A stretch of DNA of 64,000 nt. Origin: Winogradskyella wichelsiae (GTDB taxonomy: Bacteria; Bacteroidota; Bacteroidia; Flavobacteriales; Flavobacteriaceae). The stretch covers positions 783,040 to 847,039 of the forward strand of contig NZ_JABFDJ010000001.1 of assembly GCF_013403925.1 (NCBI RefSeq), in the 5' to 3' direction. Shown in pieces: positions 8,261 to 16,700 of this stretch (positions within the stretch are counted from its first letter, which is position 1; every line of letters starts with the position of its first letter). The notes below the pieces were generated by a model, which was not told the DNA's origin, did not search any database, and saw only the letters and a list, made by a program, of their open reading frames with translations. A program made the translations under genes and the position numbers.

Positions 8261-8647
8261 TGTCATTCCTGCGAAGGCAGGAATCCACTTACATCTTCTA
8301 TCTATTCAAAACCGATAATGACTACCAAAACGCCACTTCGAGTGATTATTTGTAACACAAAGAAAAATAATCGTATCCAGAAGCAAATATCTTGTCATTC
8401 CTGCGAAGGCAACAATCCACTTAAACCCTATCTATTCAAAACAGATAATGACTACCAAAACGTCACTTCGAGTGATTATTTATAACGCAAAGAAAAATAA
8501 TCGTATCCAAAAGCAAACATCTTGTCATTCTTGCGAAGGCAACAATCCACTTAACCCTATCTATTCAAAACAGATAATGACTACCAAAACGTCACTTCGA
8601 GTGATTTTAAGGAACGAAAACCAGTATCGAGAACCTATCAAAAAATA
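8261..8647. repeat. Three tandem copies of a roughly 130-bp composite repeat
   Basis: Copies begin at 8261, 8393 and 8523 (periods 132 and 130). Each opens with TGTCATTC(C/T)TGCGAAGGCA, continues with CTATCTATTCAAAAC(A/C)GATAATGACTACC, then CG(T/C)CACTTCGAGTGATT. Copies 1 and 2 end in AATAATCGTATCC; copy 3 switches after 8604 to a GTATCGAGAACC end like the element at 11071. The first hairpin is intact in copy 1 (arms at 8265-8271 and 8278-8284) and broken in copies 2 and 3 (CAACAAT). The block has no coding sequence that I accept. Confidence 0.8.
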
Positions 8648-8890
8648 GCCTTTAAGGCTCTAAAACAAAATGTTTTTTAAATTTTCTGTAACAAAACTTT
8701 AACAAACGCTACTTATAGATTGTAACCCAATTGTTACCCAAATCTAATTAACGAAAGAAATAAGTACAGAAACGACCGTACTACAACCCAATCATTAGCC
8801 CTTTCTGTGGTCTATAATTTTGAATCATAGCACTTAAAAAAACTAATAATCGCTTAGCACACGTAACCCAGTTCGCTTCCAAAAAAAAGG
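8648..8890. other. Gene-free stretch upstream of nfeD-flotillin
   Basis: Together with the repeat block, this makes about 900 bp without a gene. It holds only AT-rich sequence with the short inverted repeat GTAACCCAATTGTTAC near 8720. I see no further ORF or RNA gene. Confidence 0.5.
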
Positions 8891-8920
8891 TTGCATAAGT
8901 TAACAATGGTCGTATATTTA
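8891..8920 (+). promoter_or_regulatory. Promoter of nfeD-flotillin operon (TTG-N19-TATATTTA)
   Basis: TTG at 8891-8893, 19 bases, then TATATTTA at 8913-8920. Spacing and motifs fit the Bacteroidota primary sigma consensus TTTG-N19-21-TAnnTTTG with one changed base in the -7 box. The ATG follows at 8947. Confidence 0.65.
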
Positions 8921-8946
8921 TTAACTCAAAATTCAAACGGAATCTC

Positions 8947-9582
8947 ATGGCAGAATGGTACTTAAATTTAGATTTTCTAGCACAAGTATATTGGCTCGTG
9001 GCTATTATCGGTTCGCTCATCTTTTCCATCGTTATGGTATTAACTTTTGTTGGAGGTGATGCTGATGAGATTGGTGATATTGATTCGGATATAGATGCCG
9101 ATGCTGGATTTCAATTTATATCCTTTAAAAACCTTGTTGCTTTCTTCACCATCTTTGGTTGGAGTGGTATTGCCTGTATGGATGCAGGACTATCAAAACC
9201 TCTAACAATTATTATATCTATTATTTCTGGTTTATTAATGATGGTAATTATGGCCTCGCTTTTTTACTTTGTAAGTAAACTTTCGGATAGCGGAACTTTA
9301 AAATATAAAAATGCATTAGACGCTATTGGTGAAGTGTACTTAACCATAGGAGCAGACAGAGCTTCCATGGGAAAAGTGACCGTAAGCGTTCAGGGATCTA
9401 TGCGCGAATTAGATGCGTTAACAGATTCCTTAACCGAGCTAAAATCCGGAACCATAATTAAAGTGGTCGATGTGACTTCTAACGGAATCCTCATCGTAGA
9501 TAGAACACGCAAACCTATTCAACCTTCAAAAGTTCAGAATAGTCAAGCATTACCTAATAACCCAAAAAAGAAACTATTATAA
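8947..9582 (+). CDS. NfeD-like membrane protein with OB-fold (flotillin partner)
   Basis: A 211-residue protein with three hydrophobic segments (about 12-36, 55-75 and 80-105) and a C-terminal OB-fold-like domain of about 80 residues (roughly 115-195) rich in beta strands (VYLTIGADRASMGKVTVSV, GTIIKVVDVTSNGILIVDR). This is the architecture of YuaF/NfeD1b proteins, which accompany flotillins and help to organise membrane microdomains. An acidic loop with repeated Asp (DADEIGDIDSDIDADAG, about 39-55) lies after the first segment. The flotillin gene follows 25 bp downstream and is surely cotranscribed. Confidence 0.85.
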   Translation: MAEWYLNLDFLAQVYWLVAIIGSLIFSIVMVLTFVGGDADEIGDIDSDIDADAGFQFISFKNLVAFFTIFGWSGIACMDAGLSKPLTIIISIISGLLMMVIMASLFYFVSKLSDSGTLKYKNALDAIGEVYLTIGADRASMGKVTVSVQGSMRELDALTDSLTELKSGTIIKVVDVTSNGILIVDRTRKPIQPSKVQNSQALPNNPKKKLL

Positions 9583-9607
9583 TTAAAATTTAACCAATCA
9601 AACCGAT

Positions 9608-11035
9608 ATGCAAATGAACTTACTAACCATTCAAGAAACAGTTAATCTACAAGGTCTTGGCGGACCTATGCTACTAATTTTCGTAGCGCTATTTATTGTA
9701 GTCACATTACTGATTTTAATAAAACGCTACAAACGTTGTCCTTCAGATAGAATCTTAGTGGTCTATGGAAAAGTTGGAGGCGGTCAATCGGCCAAATGTA
9801 TCCATGGTGGTGCGGCTTTTATTATTCCTGTAATTCAAGATTATGAATTTTTAGAATTAACACCAATTTCAATTGAAGTGAACTTGGTTAATGCCTTATC
9901 TAAGCAAAACATTAGAGTTAACGTACCATCTCGTTTTACAATTGGGGTCTCTACAGAACCTGGTGTTATGCAAAATGCAGCAGAGCGTTTATTAGGTTTA
10001 GGAGCACAAGATGTTCAAGAACTAGCAAAAGAAATCATTTTTGGTCAGTTGCGTTTAGTCGTAGCGTCTATGGATATTGAAGAAATTAACAATGACCGTG
10101 ACAAGTTTTTAACTAACATTTCGCAATCTGTAGAAACAGAATTAAAGAAAGTAGGTTTAAAACTGATCAACGTAAACATTACAGATATTGTTGATGAGTC
10201 AGGTTATATCGAAGCACTTGGTAAAGAGGCAGCAGCACACGCCATTAATGCAGCACGTAAATCGGTTGCAGAGAAAACTAGAGATGGTTCTATTGGTGAA
10301 GCTAACGCGGTACAAGATGAAAGAACTCAGGTAGCTGCAGCAAATGCACAAGCCGTAGAAGGAGAAAACACTGCAAAAATTGCCGTTGCAAATTCAGATT
10401 CATTACGTCGTCAGCGTGAAGCAGAAGCAGAACGTGTAGCAAATGCCTCTGAAAAAGTACAAACAGCAAAAGCTTTAGAAGAATCTTATGCTGCAGAACA
10501 ATTAGCAGAAACAGCAAGAGCAGAGCGTGTACGTTCGTCTCAAATGGCAGATATTATTGTACCTGCTGAAATTGATAAGCAAAAAGCGGAAATTGATGCA
10601 GAAGCAGATGCAGAACGCACAAGAAGACAAGCAAAAGGGGAAGCGGATGCCATCCTTTTTAAAGCACAAGCCGAAGCACAAGGACAGTTTGAAATCTTAA
10701 CCAAGCAAGCTGCTGGTATGGAGCAAATTGTAAAAGCGGCTGGAAACAATAGTAGAGATGCGGTATTATTATTAATTGCTGACAAATTACCAGAATTGGT
10801 AAGAATCCAATCGGAAGCTATTAAGAATATTAAAATTGACAAAGTAACCGTTTGGGATAATGGTAGCGGTGGAGAAGACGGAAAGTCATCTACAGCAAAC
10901 TTCTTATCTGGCATGTACAAATCCGTACCACCTTTGCAAGAAATGTTTAATATGGCTGGGATGGATTTACCAGAGTATTTAAAGGGAAAAGATAAAAAAG
11001 CAATTGAAGCTATTGATGCTGAGATCGAAAAATAA
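9608..11035 (+). CDS. floT: Flotillin family SPFH protein
   Basis: A 475-residue protein with an N-terminal membrane segment (about 18-41), an SPFH/band-7 domain (about 45-220) and a long Ala/Glu-rich coiled coil (about 220-390) with repeated EAEAERVA- and EIDAEADAERT-type heptads, then a glycine-containing tail. This is the YuaG/FloT architecture: an oligomeric scaffold of membrane microdomains. The partner NfeD-like protein is encoded just before it. A second ATG at 9614 could also be the start. Transcription ends at the very strong hairpin at 11136-11189. Confidence 0.93.
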   Translation: MQMNLLTIQETVNLQGLGGPMLLIFVALFIVVTLLILIKRYKRCPSDRILVVYGKVGGGQSAKCIHGGAAFIIPVIQDYEFLELTPISIEVNLVNALSKQNIRVNVPSRFTIGVSTEPGVMQNAAERLLGLGAQDVQELAKEIIFGQLRLVVASMDIEEINNDRDKFLTNISQSVETELKKVGLKLINVNITDIVDESGYIEALGKEAAAHAINAARKSVAEKTRDGSIGEANAVQDERTQVAAANAQAVEGENTAKIAVANSDSLRRQREAEAERVANASEKVQTAKALEESYAAEQLAETARAERVRSSQMADIIVPAEIDKQKAEIDAEADAERTRRQAKGEADAILFKAQAEAQGQFEILTKQAAGMEQIVKAAGNNSRDAVLLLIADKLPELVRIQSEAIKNIKIDKVTVWDNGSGGEDGKSSTANFLSGMYKSVPPLQEMFNMAGMDLPEYLKGKDKKAIEAIDAEIEK

Positions 11036-11070
11036 TCTTATGCCCAAAACATCCGTTTTAGTCTAGACGT

Positions 11071-11127
11071 CAGTTCGAGTGATTTATATCTCGGAAGCTT
11101 TCGAGATATAAATGGTATCTAGAACAG
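11071..11127. repeat. REP-like palindromic element
   Basis: CAGTTCGAGTG opens and GGTATCTAGAACAG closes the element. The stem is perfect over 12 bp: ATTTATATCTCG (11082-11093) and CGAGATATAAAT (11102-11113). Its ends match the TTCGAGTGATT and GTATCGAGAAC parts of the repeat block at 8261-8647, so they belong to one dispersed family. Confidence 0.65.
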
Positions 11128-11135
11128 ATGATAAG

Positions 11136-11189
11136 TGAAAGACCTAAAAAAGGCTTTAATTAATTTTGAAGCCTTTTTTAGGTCTTTCA
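11136..11189. terminator. Long perfect hairpin terminator after flotillin
   Basis: Perfect 21-bp arms (11136-11156 and 11169-11189) with a 12-base loop; the arms contain A6 and T6 runs, so the hairpin could stop transcription in either direction. A GTG at 11135 that could open the next reading frame falls at the edge of this hairpin and is therefore not a credible start. Confidence 0.85.
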
Positions 11190-11242
11190 TTTTAAACATT
11201 AACTTAGGTTTTGTAACTTTAAATTCTAAACCTTTACGCCTT

Positions 11243-12094
11243 TTGAAACTTAATCTTCAAGACATACCACGTGTTAAAACCATCACTAAGGAAGATTTTA
11301 TAAAAAATTACTTCAAACCACAAAAACCAGTGGTTATAGAACACTATATTGAAGATTGGCCTGCCTACACCAAATGGAACCTAGATTATATTAAAGAAGT
11401 AGCAGGAGACAAAACGGTACCACTTTACGATGACAGACCTGTTCATTTTAAAAATGGCTTCAACCAAGCCCATGCCAAAATGAAAATGAGCGATTATGTC
11501 GATTTACTAAAACGCGAACCTACAAAATACCGCATTTTCCTATGGAACATCCTAAAAGAAGTTCCACAATTACAAAACGATTTTACGTTTCCCGATTTCG
11601 GACTCCGTCTCATGAAAAAACTACCGATGCTATTCTTTGGCGGAAAAGACGCATACACCTTTATGCACTACGATATTGACTTGGCTAATATTTTTCACTT
11701 TCATTTTGAAGGCAAAAAACAGTGCATCCTATTCGACCAAAAACAAAACCCATACCTATATAAAGTACCTTACGCACTCATTACCCGAGAAGATATTGAT
11801 TTTTCTAATCCAGACTTAGAAAAATGGCCAGCGCTAAAAAAAGCAAAAGGCTGGGGCTGCAACCTCAACCATGGAGAAGTCCTTTATATGCCCGAGGGCT
11901 ACTGGCATTACATGCGCTACCTTACCCCTGGCTTTTCAATGAGCCTACGCGCTATACCTCGAAATCCTAAAAACTTAGGCAAAGCCATTTATAACATTTT
12001 TGTAATGCGCAACATAGATAATGCATTGAGAAAACTTAAAGGACAAAAATGGATCAACTGGAAAAACAAGCAAGCAATTCGTAACACCAAGTAA
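11243..12094 (+). CDS. Cupin-like (JmjC/Cupin_8) domain protein
   Basis: About 283 residues from a TTG start. The frame is open back to GTG 11135, but that stretch encodes the flotillin terminator hairpin, so I place the start at TTG 11243, where the product begins (M)KLNLQDIPRVKTITKEDF, as the conserved domain does. Conserved features include KPQKPVVIEHYIEDWPA, the metal-site segment MHYDIDLANIFHFHFEGKK and GEVLYMPEGYWHYMRYL. The HxD and the distal His suggest an Fe(II)/2-oxoglutarate-dependent oxygenase fold. The substrate is unknown; a protein hydroxylase role is possible for this family. It is a single gene between terminator and promoter. Confidence 0.82.
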   Translation: MKLNLQDIPRVKTITKEDFIKNYFKPQKPVVIEHYIEDWPAYTKWNLDYIKEVAGDKTVPLYDDRPVHFKNGFNQAHAKMKMSDYVDLLKREPTKYRIFLWNILKEVPQLQNDFTFPDFGLRLMKKLPMLFFGGKDAYTFMHYDIDLANIFHFHFEGKKQCILFDQKQNPYLYKVPYALITREDIDFSNPDLEKWPALKKAKGWGCNLNHGEVLYMPEGYWHYMRYLTPGFSMSLRAIPRNPKNLGKAIYNIFVMRNIDNALRKLKGQKWINWKNKQAIRNTK

Positions 12095-12122
12095 TACAAC
12101 CCTATTTCTAAAATACTATTTG

Positions 12123-12130
12123 TATATTTG
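12123..12130 (+). promoter_or_regulatory. -7 box TATATTTG
   Basis: Exact match to TAnnTTTG, 25 bp before the ATG at 12156. No clear -33 TTG at the standard distance. Confidence 0.5.
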
Positions 12131-12155
12131 ACCCTCATTTTTAAAATCAAAAAAC

Positions 12156-12638
12156 ATGAAAAACAGTTTACTTGCAGTAGCTTTATTAGCATTTAGTTTT
12201 GGTAACGCTCAAGCTTTTGAAGGCAAAGGAGATCAAAAATTTCAAGTGGGTGCCAACCTTCAAGATTACGCAACCGGAGTTAATGTAAGTTTCGATCACG
12301 GTTTAGGTGAAAACATTTCTATAGGGGTATCTTCTTCTTACGCTTTAGGTGGCGCAAGCGGAATTGAAGATCTTGATTTTGAAGACCGTTTCGACTTAAA
12401 AGCACGTTTTAACGCCAACTTAGGTAACGTTATTAACATTGATGAGAATTTTGACTTCTATCCAGGTTTAAACTTAAGCTTAAAAAACTTTGGTGGTCAT
12501 GTGGGTGCGCGTTATTTCTTTACAGAAGGCTTTGGGGTGTATACAGAAGCTTCTTTTCCTTTAGCGAAATACGAAGAAAATTCAATTGACATACATAACC
12601 AATTTGCAGTGAACCTTGGAATGACGTTTAATTTATAA
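12156..12638 (+). CDS. Small outer-membrane beta-barrel protein (DUF6646-like)
   Basis: A 160-residue protein with a signal peptide (about 1-20, GNAQA). The mature protein opens with FEGKGDQKFQVGANLQ and alternates hydrophobic and polar residues through eight probable strands, ending in NLGMTFNL with a terminal hydrophobic residue. This fits a small barrel of the DUF6646 type found in flavobacteria. It has its own TATATTTG box 25 bp upstream and a strong terminator 20 bp downstream. Function is unknown, probably structural or a small porin-like protein. Confidence 0.8.
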   Translation: MKNSLLAVALLAFSFGNAQAFEGKGDQKFQVGANLQDYATGVNVSFDHGLGENISIGVSSSYALGGASGIEDLDFEDRFDLKARFNANLGNVINIDENFDFYPGLNLSLKNFGGHVGARYFFTEGFGVYTEASFPLAKYEENSIDIHNQFAVNLGMTFNL

Positions 12639-12658
12639 ACGCTCACCAATACACATAT

Positions 12659-12702
12659 AAAAAGAGGTCGACTAAATTTATTTTAGTTGACCTCTTTTTT
12701 TT
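12659..12702. terminator. Rho-independent terminator
   Basis: The arms AAAAGAGGTCGACTAAA and TTTTAGTTGACCTCTTTT pair with one mismatch and are followed by a T-run ending at 12702. Confidence 0.85.
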
Positions 12703-12763
12703 GTTATTAACTATTAATATTACATGGATCGTAACACAGATGTTATACAACGTGCTGTCCTAT

Positions 12764-12792
12764 TGTCACATTGAGCGCAGTCGAAAGCGCTC
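12764..12792. repeat. Dispersed short repeat TGTCACATTGAGCGCAGTCG
   Basis: TGTCACATTGAGCGCAGTCG followed by AAAGCGCTC. Arms GAGCGC (12773-12778) and GCGCTC (12787-12792) form a 6-bp stem. This sequence type is common as a dispersed element in flavobacterial genomes; only one copy is in this window. Confidence 0.5.
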
Positions 12793-12843
12793 ACCAACCA
12801 AATCTAAACCAACATAATCCACTCCGAATCAAACATTCCCTTT

Positions 12844-13326
12844 TTATTTCAAATACGCATTAATTTTATCGTAAACCAAAGCAGATTCCCACCCCCGATA
12901 CAACAAATAATCCGCCACCTTTTTCTTCTTCTTATATACATTTGGTTCCTTAACTTGGGCAATGCGTTTTTGCACCAAGTCATCTAAGGTTTGTTCATAA
13001 GCATCAAGATCAATTTCTTTAAGCGCTACATCCATACTGTATTTAGAAATGGCTCTAAATTTCAGCTCACGTACCAACCTATTTTTACCCCATTTTTTCA
13101 TTCTAAACTTCCCACGTACAAAAGCCTTAGCAAAACGTTCCTCGTTTAGAAAGTTATGCTCAATTAAATGCACAATAATGTTATCAATAGCTTCTGGAAT
13201 CATGCGCATGTCCCTTAACTTTTGCCGCACTTCTTTATGGCAACGCTCTTGGTAAGCGCAGTAATGCTCTAGTTTACGCTTGGCCTCATCTACAGTATAG
13301 GTTTTAATAGTATCCATAAGTTTCAA
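12844..13326 (-). CDS. recX: Regulatory protein RecX
   Basis: A 160-residue all-helical protein of RecX length. Repeats of the three-helix type are visible, including LEHYCAYQERCHKEVRQKL, LIEHNFLNEERFAKAFVRGKF and WGKNRLVRELKFRAISKYSM. RecX binds RecA filaments and limits their activity. It is transcribed alone on the minus strand and is not beside recA, as is common in Bacteroidota. Alternative starts are few; MDTIKTYTVDEAKRKL at the third codon is also possible. Confidence 0.9.
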   Translation of the reverse strand: MKLMDTIKTYTVDEAKRKLEHYCAYQERCHKEVRQKLRDMRMIPEAIDNIIVHLIEHNFLNEERFAKAFVRGKFRMKKWGKNRLVRELKFRAISKYSMDVALKEIDLDAYEQTLDDLVQKRIAQVKEPNVYKKKKKVADYLLYRGWESALVYDKINAYLK

Positions 13327-13659
13327 AAGTACAATATTGTTCTTTATTTACTTTAAAGCAGCGCAGCGTTTTTAACCTACACTAAAAGATTTCTAGGCTT
13401 TTAAAAAGAGAACATCAACTATATTTTACACACAACGGCAATCGCAGAACCCAAACCTTAAAACTAGAAAACACCATTAAAGAATTCTCAGTGTTTTTGC
13501 CAAATTCATGCATTATTAATCAAAAATTTTTAAAACAAGCTTAAAAACAGAGTTTTAAACGGCTTTAATTGCATTTCATAGATTATTGTTTGCGGTTTAT
13601 TAATGTTTTGTTAATAAAAACATATCTTACTCAATACCAACAGGCCCAAGGTATTAATA
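13327..13659. other. Intergenic region before the giant T9SS protein
   Basis: AT-rich, no accepted gene. The long frame that continues upstream to 13569 passes through the -7 box and has no signal peptide at its start, so I regard it as a false extension. I see no RNA gene here. Confidence 0.5.
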
Positions 13660-13667
13660 TACCTTTG
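13660..13667 (+). promoter_or_regulatory. -7 box TACCTTTG
   Basis: Exact TAnnTTTG box 33 bp before the ATG at 13701. It supports that ATG as the real start of the large gene. Confidence 0.55.
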
Positions 13668-13700
13668 AAGGCAATCAACGTTCTCATAACCCTCTCTTAT

Positions 13701-16700
13701 ATGAAAAAAAACTACTCGCTTTTTTTAATCACTTTTTTATGTTTCAGTTTGTTTGGGTATGGGCAAATCACTGAAGGTTTTGAAACAGGAATGCCTACAA
13801 GTTACACTACTGGAAATAGAAATTTATCTTCTGGCGTTTGGACTGGAACCAATATACTAAGAGGAACGACTGTTGTTAACGCTGGGACCTATTCATGTCA
13901 AATCAAAAGTCAAACTGGCTCACAAATCACTTCACCTAACATTGCTTCAGGAGGCTTAGGAACAATTAGTTTTTATGGAAGTGGTTCTACATCATCAAAA
14001 GTTCAAGTGAACTATCGTATAAATGGTGGAGCTTGGACTCCTGCTACCGGATCGACATTTAGTTTAACAACTACAACCCGTTTATATGTTGCCACTGTAA
14101 ATAACGGAAGTGCAGATATAGAGTTTCAATTCTACAGAACTAATGGAACTGTATATATTGATGATATATCAACAACTAACTATTCAATATCAGATGGTAC
14201 GACAAGTACTAGTGGGGAGGTTACCACAATGGCTGTTGAGCCTTGTGGCTCTGAAAGTTTTGAATCTGTATCTCTTACTTCAACTTATTCTGATGGTTCA
14301 TATACAGGCGACAATGGAGTTACTTGGACTTATGTTAAGTCTAGAGATCAAGATGGTGATAACAATGGTTCTGGCATAAGTGGAAATGCTTTAATGTTAA
14401 GACGATTATCAGACGGTAGTAAAGTAACCTCTTCTAGTGTTTCTGGAGGTATTGCCAATTTTTCAGTTAAGTTGTATAAAGGATTTACAGGTGGTGGAGA
14501 CAGACAAGTTGCACTCTATATAGATGGGATTTTAAAAGGAACATCAATTGCCTTTGATGATTATGAAGAACATACTTTTACTGTAACAGGAATTAATATC
14601 TCAGGAAATGTTAGTGTAGAATTACATAATATAAAATCAAAACAAGTTATTGTAGACGATATAGAATGGACATGCTACACCCCCTGCACACCACCAGCAG
14701 CCCCGACAGGAACTATAAATGGTGCTTCTGTTGTTTGTAATAGCGCTAATCTAGTATATAATGTTGCAGGAGGTACTATTGGTAATTCTTACTGGCAATC
14801 TTCCACTACGGGAACCAGCACAATTAATGATGCAGCATATATTTATAATGTAAGTACTTCTGGTAATTATTACGTTAGAAATTACAATGCGGCGACTATG
14901 TGTTGGTCCATAAACGCTGTTGGTCCTTTTAACCTTGAAATAAATAATCCTATAGCTATAACCTCACAACCAGAAAATACCTCTGCGACTACAGGTGCAA
15001 ATGCCACTTTTAGTGTCGTAGCTACTAATGCTGTTTCGTACCAATGGCAAGTAAATACAGGTTCGGGATGGAATAATGTTACCGGAGGTTCGGGAGCTAC
15101 TACGGATACTTACACCACAGCAGCGATATCTACACCAATGGATGGCAATCAATACCGTTCTATCCTTACTAATAGCTGTGGAAACACGACCTCTAGTGTG
15201 GTAACGTTAAACTTAACTAATGAGGCACCCAACAACGTAAGAAATATTCAAGGTTGTTTTGAAGATACAAGTGTGACTTTAAATTGGGATGCACCAGCTT
15301 CTGGTGTAACCCCAACAGGTTATGTGGTATTTGCAAGAGATGGAGGCACAGACCCAACAGGAACAAAAACAGATGCCAACACCTATACAGCTAATACTAA
15401 CTTTGCAGCGGCAACACCGATAACACCAGCCTCTTTAGGCCGTGTGGTTTATAAAGGAATAGCAACTACAGCAACCATAACGGGTTTAACTGAGGATAAC
15501 AACTATTCATTTACGGTCTACGCTTATGTTAGCGAATCGTTAACAGGATGGGCTAATGGTGCCACAGCAGGAAGTACCATTACTAATGGTTTGGCTCAAG
15601 GAGATATAATCAACCTAATGGCCACACCATTGACAAATCGAGTGACCTTAAACTGGAATAATCCACTACCTACAGCATGTTGGGATCAATTAATTATCGT
15701 AGCTAATCAAGGTGCTGTTACGTTTACACCATCGAGTAATGGTTCTGCTTATACAGGTAATGATAATGATGTTTACACAACAACAAATCAATTGGTGTAC
15801 GAAACAACGTCTAGTGTGTCAACCAAATCAATTACAGGTTTAATAAATGGTACTAATTATTGCTTTAAAATATTTATTAGACGAGGAACCACATGGACAG
15901 AAGGTGTCGAAACGTGTGCAACTCCGACTTTAACCTATTGTGATTCTTATGGAAATGGAAGTGATACTTTTTTAACACTTACCAATAATGTTCAATTTAA
16001 CACTATCGACAATGGTTCCGATGATACCGATAATGCTTATTCAGATTATACAGCAATATCTACGACGGTAACCCTTGGTCAAACTTATAATTTAGAAGTT
16101 AGAGTGAATACAGATGGTGAATACTTTACAACCACCATGGTTTGGATAGATTGGAACAACGATGGTGATTTTTCAGATACTAATGAAGATTACGACCTAG
16201 GAGTGGCATATAACGCTGTAGATGGTTCTACTGACGCCAGCCCATTATCTATTGAAGTGCCATCAAATGCTGTTATAGCGGCAACCAGAATGCGTGTTTC
16301 TACAAAATACTACGATACCGATTTCACAATAGATCCACCAACACCTTGCGAAACTGGCTTTGATGGTGAAGTTGAAGATTATACAATTAATATAATACAA
16401 CCTGTAAACGCTGAAATAAACGTTAAAGGAAATAACATCTCTATCGCCAACGGATTTAATACCCCTTACGGTTTAAACAATACCTTATATGCATCTACAA
16501 ACGTAGGAGCTACTGGTCCTGAAAAAACCTATTTTATTGAAAACATCGGTGCAACATCCTTAAATTTAACAGGGACACCAAAAGTAGAAATTATTGGAGC
16601 ACATGCTAGTGATTTTATAGTAACATTACAACCGAGCACAACTATTGGCTCCGGGTCTAGTTCAGAGTTTAGAATAGAATTTATCCCAACTTCGGATGGT

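Noticed and set aside
8261..8647. CRISPR-like array
   Set aside because: Only three copies of a 130-bp unit, no short direct repeats with unique spacers, and no cas genes.
8192..8648. ORFs of 97 and 66 residues with repeated SCHSCEGNNPLKP-like text
   Set aside because: They are translations of the tandem repeat, with the same peptide in each unit, and have no signal of coding beyond the repeat.
13569..13700. Upstream extension of the giant T9SS gene
   Set aside because: It crosses an exact -7 box and lacks a signal peptide; the ATG at 13701 starts a perfect one.
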